The notes below the pieces were generated by a model that ran no database searches, was not told the origin of the DNA, and worked only from the letters and a program-made list of their open reading frames with translations. Made by a program: the position numbers and the translations under genes. A stretch of 64,000 nucleotides of DNA from Zea mays (lineage: Eukaryota; Streptophyta; Magnoliopsida; Poales; Poaceae), in assembly GCF_902167145.1 (NCBI RefSeq), contig NC_050096.1, positions 160,517,825-160,581,824 of the forward strand, written 5' to 3'. Shown piece after piece: positions 55,959 to 64,000 of this stretch (within the stretch, counting starts at the first letter, position 1; each line of letters begins with the position of its first letter).

Positions 55959-58900
55959 TGTCACACCCGGGCTTTAAGGAACAAAGCCAGGTGCATCTCA
56001 TACATGCGCCAAAGAAGACAACACATATAATAACAGAGTGTATAGAGATAAATGTCATAATAATCAGAGTGTTTATTACATAGCGGAAGTCTTATTACAA
56101 AATAAAAGATAAATATAAAACGAACTAAGGATCGTCGGCGCCAATGTCAACTGAGAAACGCCACCTAGATCGAATCGAACTCCTCGATACGTGGCTCCTC
56201 CTGAACCATTTGTTCTTCTCCTATGGGGGGTGTGAGACAGCAAGATTGAGCTCACACATGTTCATCGCTCAACAAGTTGTGGGGAATAATGTGACATGAA
56301 CTCGCCAAAGGTGGGAGTTCATGAAGTGTAAGGTTGATCAACAATAGAGGTTGAAGCTGAGCATTGCTTTTATAAGTTGGTCAAAATTTTATTAGCAGTT
56401 ACTAAGTGAAAGTAAATACCAAACCATAATAAAATAATAGAACAAAATTAATAACAAATCCCATGCGAATGCAAATGACAAATTGAGTTTAAGTTCCATA
56501 GATTAATCATCGGAGAGTCCTGAGCCGCTCATGACCGTGAGCTCGGCTAGTATACCAGTTTTACAATCTGCAGAGGTTGTACCCTTTACCCACAAGCTGT
56601 GTTTCCCATGTCGCCAGGGTTAGCTAGGCCCTTAGACACTACCGAGGTGAATGGCTAGGGATCCACTACGAGGCCCTTACAAAGTTCCACTAGCTTCCGA
56701 AAACCTGCTACAGTTTATGGGAAGAGCACTTGCAAGAATCCCCCGTCTGACCGCCATCGCAGCAAATCAACCTGAGAACCTCCTTGCATGCAACTCCCCT
56801 ACTGCCCTTGCCCTTTTCGGGTAAGGTAGTCTTCCACTAGCTTTCCTAATTAGTTAGCCAAGGGGTCCCATTCCTCCCTTGTGGTGGCACGTGTTTCTCA
56901 AGTTAAGCTCCATGTTCCAATTAACAATAATATAATGATCTTGACATGAACACAAACAAAATAACATAATAACTGGAACATGGATATAATAAATGGTTAT
57001 CCCAAAACCATATAAAGCAATAGAAAACTACCCAAGTGATTCAGGGGTAAACAAGGTAATGAGATAAACAATCTAGGGTGACCTATTGGGTCCCATCAAA
57101 ATTAAACCTATGCATGGTAAATGATTATAAAGAACATTATTGGGTAACAAAAGTGAATCAAGGGCACAACTTGCCAGGCACTTGAGATTCCAGGTACCAA
57201 CTTGCTTTTCAGATGACACGTGCCCTCGCGGTAGTCGTAGCAATACAAACAAACATGGTATAGAAAAAATTAACATCACACCAAACATAATAACAAACTG
57301 AATGATAATGATCTACGCGAAGCTACGAGACTAACACAACTTGAACGGATCAAATCGGAGTTAAAACGGAGGGGTTATGAATTTCCGAAGGTTCTATGTA
57401 TTTTGTACTAGATTAAATAGAATATAAATTTTGATGTGACTTTCATATCAAAACAGAGGTACTATTTGATAAACAATAATATTATAAAATTATAGAAACT
57501 GGAATGGGTCAAAAAGGAGTTAAAATAAATTAAATATGATTTATACAAGTTTCTCGAATTATTTTTGTACTAAAATCAATTTCTAAATGATTGTCTCTGT
57601 TTTATAATCAGTCTGGACTGCGCGCTAAATCCCAGAATGTGCAGGGGCTAACTCAGAAGATTCACCAGACCCAGGTAACAGTAGAACAAGGACTGTGGGT
57701 TATTTCTTTTATTTGCCAGGGGCTCTTTAGCAAATGGGCACGGCGAAGGGGTATCTGCGCTTCAGAGCCATCGGATCCAAGTCCTGCGGCCATGATTAGA
57801 TCCTACCGTTGAGGAATCTGTATGTGCCAGGGATCGTTGGATCCAAGATCTACGGGTAAGGTTCTATCAGACAAAGGGGTATCCTTGATTCAATCTCAGC
57901 CGCACACTATCCATCCCACGGCCGAACGGCTTCTTCATCCTCCATATGTCTTTGCCTGGAGCCAGCCGTGCGCCGCACAGCCCTGATGTCGACCTTCCAG
58001 CAGGAGCGCCAAGCATCGCGCGGGTGCCCGCGATGAGGAGCAAGACGGCCAGCGATGCCGCCGAGGGGGAGGAGTGGGAGTCCATCAGTGGCAAGAGACA
58101 CCGGTATGCGGGTCAAGGCGGACGAGGAGCGCAGTGGAACGACGGTCAGATCTCACTGTCACTCAAGCGGCGGTGTCTTCCTCCCGCCGTATACAGTCAC
58201 GCCGCACCAACCCCCCCCACGCGAGAGCCACCCCGGTGACAAGGGCCCACGAGGCCACGACGAACAGGTACAACTACCGCAGTAGCTAGGCGCGGGGTAC
58301 GCGGTTATGTGACTCACTGGGAGGTTAACGCACCGGAGATTCGGATGGGGACGAGGAAGATGGTCACCGGTGGACTTGCGGCAGAGCGCGAATCTCTTTG
58401 GCGAGTTGTCGAGGTGCGGTCCTTCACCTCCTGCCCAGCACCCCGCCGTCGAGCGCGAAGGACGAGAATGGCAACCCGAAGACTCCCTGTTGACTCCCCC
58501 TTCACAGCAGGAGGCTCCTTCAACTCCACGACGTCTAGTTCATGGCTCCTCCCGTCGGTTATTAGCAGAATAGGAGAAGAGAAGCGCACTGCTTTATGGG
58601 CGAGATAATGGCCGAGTTGGCCGGGTGAGGTGGGCGTATTTGCGGCAAGCTGCGCCGCCAATCCCGCGTGGCTTGTTACGATCCCGCGATTCTTCCGGGA
58701 AGACGACACTGACCAGGTAGTCCCACGCATCAGAGACTGGCCGATCATCGTGTGCGCCCGGTGTTGAGGCTGGTGCATGGGGCCCATGTGGCAGCTGGTA
58801 AAGGCAGGAGTGGGCTGGCGGTCAACTGGCTCCGTGCGAGAGGGAGTGAATGGCCGAGCGGGCCCACCAGACAGTGCCAAACCGCGCTAGCTATAGTTGG

Positions 58901-59398
58901 GCCACGCGTGTATGGTGCGGGGACGATTTTTGGGCCGCCTGGGTAGGAAATAGGCTCGAGTCTGGGTTCCAATTTTTTTTCTTTTTTCTATTCTTTTTCT
59001 TCTAGATTTCCAATTTAGATTCAATTTGTTGTGGAGTTCATATTTGGACCAAATAAACAACTGCATCAACTAGTATGAACATGTGCATTTATCTATTTAT
59101 ATATTTTTTTTCTTTGTATTTATATCATAATTTTCCCTTACTCTTTATACCATTTTCAAATTTCTAAAGGTAAGTTGGTCTTAAATCCCAATTTGGACAT
59201 TAATGTTTTAATATGATTATTATTGTTATTAAATGCACACACAAAGAACTCCAGCATGATGCATAATTTATTTAAGTGGTATTAGCCAATTAATCATTTT
59301 AAATATGGTTGTTCTCATGTTACAATAAATAGATAAATAGAGGTAAAACACATAAAGAGGTCAACTCTATTCTCATTATCTACAATTTGGGTATTACA
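55959..59398 (-). repeat. Chromovirus 5' LTR
   Basis: 3440 bp, near-identical to 48932-52365 apart from scattered substitutions and small indels. Confidence 0.9.
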
Positions 59399-59403
59399 TC
59401 GCT

Positions 59404-60460
59404 TGTGCTCTTGCTGGTGTCGATGTCGCCGGTGTGGTCGCTGTCATTGTACCCGACATGGTGTGCTTCCCTAGAGCACCTCGGGTAGTAGAGACCGTGG
59501 TCAAGAGTCCCCGCAACATAGCGAACGATCCTCTTCATAGCCTGCTCGTGCTCCGTCATTGGTCGCTGCAGGAATCGACTAACATAGCCGACAATGTATG
59601 CCAGATCCGGTCGTGTGTGGATGAGGTAGCGAAGGCTCGCCACAAGAAGTCGGTACTGAGTAGCGCCACCTCCTCAGTCGTGCTGTCACGGCTTAGCTTA
59701 GCCTCTCCTCCATCGGAGTGAGAGCTGGGTTGCAATTAGTGAGCCCTGCCAGCTCAACAATGCGCTTGACGTAGGTGGTCTGGCGAAATGTGATCCCAGA
59801 GTCACTCTGGTGCACCTCAATCCCTAGGTAGAAGGAGAGATGCCTAGGTCACTCATCTAGAAAGTGACTTTCATCTCTTCCTTAAACGCTACCACCTCTA
59901 CATCCTTGGCGCCGGTGATCAACAAATCATCGACGAGACACCCACCAGCAGGGCATTTTCTCCATTGCCCTGCAGATAGATGGCCACCTCGTGTGGGCTT
60001 GGCATGAAGCCCATCCTCCCTCGGTGCCTGTTGCAAGCCGTAGAGAGCCTTGCGCAGGCGCAACACCTTGCCCTCCTTGCTAGGGATCGCAAATCCTTGC
60101 GTAGTCACCATTAAGAAACACCGACTTGATGTCCATGTGATGAATGTGCCAACCCTCCCAGGCTAACAGCGCAAGGAGGAGTCGCACGGATTCCATCCGT
60201 GCCATGGGGGCGAAAGCATCGTTGAAGTTGATCCCCTCTTGCTGTAAGAAACCACGTGCCACCAAGCAAACCTTAGGTTTGACGATGGCGCCGGCTTCAT
60301 CCCTCTTCAGTTTGAACACCCACTTAAGGGTGATCGTGCGATGACCATGAGGGAGATCAGCAAGCTCCCAGGTGTGGTTCGTCTCAACCGTGTCCATCTC
60401 TGACTGCATCGCGGCACGCCAAGCCACGTGTTTCTCGGCCTCCGCGAAAGACCGAGGCTA
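59404..60460 (-). pseudogene. Reverse transcriptase of Copia D
   Basis: Minus strand: MAWRAAMQSEMDTVETNHTWEL, LKWVFKLKRDEAGAIVKPKVCLVARGFLQ, YAFAPMARMESVRLLLA-like, HHMDIKSVFLNGD (motif A Asp), then shifted text GFAIPSKEGKVLRLRKALYGLQQAPR and the motif C equivalent LVDDLLITGA near 59925. 59643-59404 ends the domain (SLRYLIHTRPDLAYIVGYVSRFLQRP, VRYVAGTLDHGL). Order and spacing are those of Copia RVT_2. Frameshifts near 60080, 59990 and 59830 break it. It continues into RNase H at 48926 beyond the chromovirus. Confidence 0.82.
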
Positions 60461-60939
60461 GCCATCATCGCATGCAAGATGCAACTCTCCCGCCAGAATG
60501 CGAGACGCCGGGCCTGGCACCGACGAGTTGAAGAGAAGGCCCTCCACCTTTCGATACCGCAACGGCTCGCCGTCGTAGCACGTGTTGACGCGCTCCTCGT
60601 CTTGGGAGAGCGGGTCACGAGCTCCACTAGGTCGTGCTCGACACGAGCGGGCATCGGAGAGGACGTTCATGGAGAGGGAACCGTTGGTACTGGAGTACGT
60701 GGTGATGAAGAGCTCGTTGTAGCCAGAGTTGTGGCTGGATTGTGTGGTGGTGAATAGCTCATTGTAGCCGGAGCTGGAGAGCATGGCGCTAAAGTTGGTG
60801 GAGACTTGGGGGCTGGGGTAGGCCTACTCTGAGAAGGGTCGCCTACTCCCCCGGCTCCCTCAAAATGGACGTACTCGATGGTGAAGTCATCGTAAGTCGG
60901 ACTCATGCCGTCGTCCACCGCCTTGTCCCAGGCCCATCC
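60461..60939 (-). pseudogene. Integrase to reverse transcriptase linker of Copia D
   Basis: Low-complexity Pro/Ser/Thr/Ala-rich linker (SRPTPAPKSPPTLAPCSPAP, TLATTSSSSPRTPVPTVP), as usual in Copia polyproteins between the GKGY-like end of integrase and reverse transcriptase. Part of it is a degenerate repeat (SSGYNELFTTTQSSHNSGYNE in another frame). Confidence 0.6.
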
Positions 60940-61146
60940 TCACCCTTCGTCGAACAATACGTCGCGCGCCGTGCGCACACGCAATGTTCCTGGGTCAAAG
61001 ATGTGGTAGGCCTTCGAGCCCTCTGTGTAGCTAATGAACACCCCTGAGGTGCTCCTGTCGTCGAGCTTGCCGATGTGACCAAGCTCCTTGGTGAACGCGA
61101 CGCAGCCGAAGACCCGTAGGTGAGAGACCACAGGCTTGCACCCATG
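60940..61146 (-). pseudogene. Integrase C-terminal part of Copia D
   Basis: VSHLRVFGCVAFTKELGHIGKLDDRSTSGVFISY, then GSKAYHIFDP and RDVLFDEG: the conserved Copia block after the integrase core. It joins 63901 once the solo LTR and one copy of its ccatg duplication are removed. Confidence 0.8.
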
Positions 61147-61824
61147 TGTAACGCCCTGAATTTGGGGGTAGAATTTTTTTCTTCTTTAATACTCACCAAA
61201 TTCAGGCGTTACTCTCTTTTCTCTTCCCGTTTCGCACCTTCTTCCTAGTTTCAAAGCAGTTTAGCAACTAGTGTCTGTATTGCGTGTAAACAAAAACCTA
61301 AGTTGTCATGGGTGTTACATCATGCCGAAGCATATTTATTTTGTCTAATGTCGTGTTTAATCGCGTGTTCGCCTCGTCTCATTTCGGATTTCAAATCGCA
61401 ATTGGATTCTGATCGGTGGTTGTGCGTGCTGTGGGATTTCAACCCACGATGCAACCCAATCCAGCCTGACCTAGCCCGGCCCAGTCCTAGCCGCGCGCCC
61501 CTGGCACCCCTGCCTTCCCCCATGCGCCTCCTCCTTCTTTCTCTCTTTCCCTCATTCAATTTTCCCGCGTAGCAACTCCCTCTCTTCCACCTCTCTCTCT
61601 TCCCCTTGTGCCCTAGGTGATTTGGTGACGGTTATCGCCGGATTTGGATCCACGAGGTGAGCCCTCCCTGTCGCCCTCCCTCTCTCTCTCCCTCCCCCTC
61701 CCCTTTCTTCTCCCCCACGTGGCGCCCCCTGCTCCCCTCGGTGCGCCCCTGTGCGTCCCCCTACTCGCCCCCCCTCGCTCGGCCCCCGGCGGTGCCCCCC
61801 ACCCCCCGCTCGGCCCCCTGCTCG

Positions 61825-61843
61825 CCCCCCCCCCCCCCCCCCC
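61825..61843. repeat. Poly-C run of 19 at the end of a CT-rich tract
   Basis: The plus strand of 61640-61860 is almost pure C and T, ending in 19 consecutive C. Simple sequence, error-prone in assembly. Confidence 0.9.
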
Positions 61844-61859
61844 GCATAGCCCCCTGCTT

Positions 61860-62215
61860 CGTCGTGCGACAAACTAGTTTAATTTAAAATCTAATTAGTT
61901 TTGAATTTAGTTTAATTAATGTGTTGCGTCGCGTGCTTCGTCGCGCGGCAAATTAGTTTGAATTCAGATTTTATTAGTGTGCTGCGTCGCGCGCTTTTTT
62001 GCGTGGCGGTTCATCTTGAATTATTTAATGATTAGCGTCGCGCGACTTTTCGTCTTAAATTTAGTTTAGATGACGCATGCCGTCGTGCGCTTCGTCGCGC
62101 GACACTTAATGTTTTTTTATAATAATTCAAGTGCCTCGTGGCGCGCTTCATCGCGTGACGAGTCGTTTCATTCTCAATTTAGTCTAGGTGTTGTGTCGCG
62201 CGTTTTGCCACGCGA
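61860..62215. repeat. Degenerate about 60-75-bp repeats with GTCGCGCG hairpins
   Basis: About six units alternate an AT-rich part (ttagtttgaatt-like) with a CG-rich part such as gcgtcgcgtgcttcgtcgcg or tcgcgcgac. The CG-rich part is self-complementary (GTCGCGCG...CGCGCGAC). CG parts lie near 61862, 61925, 61985, 62035, 62085, 62140 and 62195. Confidence 0.7.
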
Positions 62216-63900
62216 CAATCCTTTTTAAATTTACTTTGGTCTGTTTATAATGATTAAACACGGAACATGACTTTATCCTATTCATAGCGTGATGGCCAAA
62301 TTAATACCATTCTGTTTAGACGAGTACTTTGATTTATAATCGTGTAACGTGATCGCTCTTCGACCGTAGCCTCGACCGTTACTCTCTCTTTCTCGCTTAG
62401 TCGTAGGTGTGTGCCCTGCACCGAGCGTCTGTTTATTTATGATATTTTATTGCATGGTGTACTGTTCTTTTGTATTAAATTTGTGGAATGTATGTTTGAA
62501 CTCGTATAGATAACTGTCAGTTGGTGGAGTCCGAAGGAGTTGCAGGTGAAGACCCTGAGCAATAGCTGGTTGGTGAAGGCAAGTGTCCCTTGACCCATCT
62601 ATGTCCTACTCATTTCATAATTCACTTCCCGCATTTACACAATTTATACCTAAGGATTGACTAGCTTTTGATATCTTGTCCTTGTTTACCTATTTTGATT
62701 GGGTTATTTTGGTTTAGCTTCATGCTAGTGCTTCACATTAATCAATGAACATGATGAGATTATCTATGATACGGTGTTTTCCCTTTTGATTATGATGATG
62801 ATACTGTGATATTTAAGGGGACTCAGGTTGTTTCTCGAGTGCCTCTCCGAAAGGACTGGTTCGTTGGATGACCGCCCGGGAAAACAGTGCAACCATGAGG
62901 GTGGAATGAGACGCCCTTAGCTGAATATTTAGAGGAACTGGGGTGTAGTTCGTTTCGCCGTCGTGCCGTCAATGGGGTTCGGTGTATGCGGCTCGCTCTG
63001 CCAAGGTTGGTTTGCCCCTTGGGGAGGTGTGCGGTACATTTAGGAAACCTAACGGGTGGCTACAGCCTTGGGGAATCTTTGTAAAGGCTACGTAGTGAAA
63101 CCCTACCTATTCACCTTGGTAGTGTTTAAGGGTTTGATCGGCTCGAGGCAAGAAGGAATCACGGCTTGTGGGTAAAGTGCGCAACCTCTGTAGAGTGTTA
63201 TGAAACTGATATATCAGTCGTGCTCGCGGTTATGAGCGGCCAAGGGAGCTCCATTGATTAGAGATACTTTGATCAGAGATGGTTGGTTTACAGGTGATGA
63301 TGAGGACGATGGTCATGATTATGCTTATGGTAATGGTAAGTGGTATTCTTTCCGTTTGGAAAGGGTACTTTGGGTTAACAACTTGGGTTAATGCTAAAAC
63401 CTGGCTTTCTACTAGTAATAATAACCTGACCAACTAAAGGCAACTGCTTGACTTAACCCCACATAAAGCTAATCCACCACAGCCAAAACGGGACAATTGC
63501 TGAGTATGTTGATGTGTACTCACCTTTGCTTTACACACCAAACCCCCCTAGGTTGTCCATGTTGTAACCACTGCTCAGGAGAAGATGAAGTCGTGGAGGA
63601 GGACTTCCAGGAGTTCCAAGAGTATGATGAGTTCTAGGCGTGGGTTAGTAGCAAACCCCCAGTCGGCTGCCTGTGAAGGCCGTGTGTATATACGTTTCTT
63701 TTCCGCACTTTGATAATTGTTAATGACTATGTGGATTTTTCGGACATTATGATGTAATCGACTATTACATTCTTTTATGCTATTATTTGAGCTGTGTGTG
63801 ATGATGTCCAGTTATGTAACTGTTGTGTACGTGAATTGCTGATCCTGGCATGTACATGGTTCGCATTTGGTTTGCCTTCTAAACCGGGTGTGACACCATG

Positions 63901-64000
63901 CCAAAGCCTCATACGATGTCATCTCGTTGAGTGCCTTGGTGGGCAAGCAGTTGAGGATGTAGACCGTTGTCACCACTGCCTCTCCCCAGAAGATAACCGA
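63901..64000 (-). pseudogene. Integrase core end of Copia D, running off the window
   Basis: Minus strand FWGEAVVTTVYILNCLPTKAL and TSYEA, matching the end of a Copia integrase core. One extra T near 63905 (GAGGCTTTGG) shifts the frame before the solo LTR. The N-terminal part is beyond 64000. Confidence 0.75.

Larger units (their letters stand above)
48932..59398 (-). mobile_element. Chromovirus (Tekay/Del type Ty3/Gypsy), 10.5 kb, gag deleted
   Basis: LTRs of 3.43 kb at 48932-52365 and 55959-59398; target duplication tcgct at 48927-48931 and 59399-59403, inside the RNase H region of Copia D. The minus strand has the iMet-type primer site, a leader, the C-terminal piece of protease, reverse transcriptase, RNase H, integrase and a chromodomain-like end. 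The interior is only 3.6 kb because gag and most of protease are absent. Long LTRs and the C-terminal chromodomain fit maize Tekay/Prem1-type elements. Confidence 0.88.
61147..63895 (+). mobile_element. Solo LTR of a Tekay-like Gypsy element
   Basis: 2749 bp from tgtaacgccctgaatttggg to accgggtgtgaca, with target duplication ccatg at 61142-61146 and 63896-63900. No second LTR, primer site or polyprotein is present, so it is the product of LTR-LTR recombination. The termini share the TGTAA..CCC / GGGTGTGACA pattern of the chromovirus LTR (read on the minus strand there), but the interior differs, so it is a related, different family. It sits in the integrase of Copia D in opposite orientation. 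Confidence 0.85.
32521..64000 (-). mobile_element. Element D: Ty1/Copia retrotransposon, three times interrupted, runs off the right edge
   Basis: The minus-strand backbone of the right half. Its pieces in transcription order are integrase (64000-63901, then 61146-60940), linker, reverse transcriptase (60460-59404), RNase H (48926-48536), polypurine tract and 3' LTR (48500-48291 and 32720-32521). Insertions are the solo LTR (61147-63895), the Tekay-type chromovirus (48932-59398) and element E (32721-48285). Integrase before reverse transcriptase is the Copia order. gag, protease and the 5' LTR would lie to the right of the window. Confidence 0.8.

Noticed and set aside
61320..61887. Pro/Ser- or Gly/Arg-rich frames in the solo LTR
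   Set aside because: Produced by the CT-rich simple tract; both strands are open because of composition.

Overview
This is a plant nuclear window made almost entirely of nested transposable elements. I find no host gene, tRNA, rRNA or CRISPR array. The organism is probably maize (Zea mays) or a close relative: the 13.4-kb element at 17569-31013 has the LTR sequence I recognise as the maize Gypsy family Huck, and the Tekay-type chromovirus with 3.4-kb LTRs, the Ds-like element and the grass-type MITEs fit that setting. The species call rests on memory of families, not on a search.

Layout. Positions 1-1826 are the end of an LTR inserted into element A. Element A (1827-16023, minus strand, continuing left of the window) is an old gag-only LTR retrotransposon, interrupted by its younger relative B (7183-14579, 5-bp target duplication gtact). 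From 16083 to 17568 come MITE pieces and a CACTA-like repeat zone. Huck sits in that zone (duplication ggttt), and the zone resumes at 31014 carrying a complete Ds-like hAT element (31272-32058, duplication cctgcatg). From 32521 to the right edge the backbone is a Copia element (D, minus strand). D is cut by Gypsy element E (32721-48285, gtgct), by a Tekay-type chromovirus (48932-59398, tcgct) and by a solo LTR (61147-63895, ccatg). E is itself cut by element C (34558-41942, cagga), a sister of B. Every junction that lies wholly inside the window shows a clean target-site duplication, so the nesting order is well supported.

The most interesting content is in A, B and C. These elements carry a gag gene but no polymerase. 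On the opposite strand, between gag and the 3' LTR, each carries a roughly 3-kb gene with its own TATA box, three exons with GT-AG introns at matching places, and a protein of about 900 residues. The N-terminal part resembles the plant 'putative gypsy type transposon' domain (Pfam PF04195, from memory). It is followed by a basic, Lys/Glu-rich middle, a coiled coil and a C-terminus ending LKED. gag and this antisense gene converge on a short tandem-repeat spacer. A differs strongly from B and C in DNA but keeps the same protein blocks and intron positions, which suggests the antisense protein was under selection while the family was active. All three copies now carry stops or frameshifts.

The other elements are damaged as well. 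Huck has nonsense codons and a deletion removing reverse-transcriptase motif A. E lacks most of RNase H and the integrase catalytic Glu. The chromovirus lacks gag. Nothing in the window looks able to transpose on its own; the Ds-like element and B keep intact-looking ends and might be mobilised in trans.
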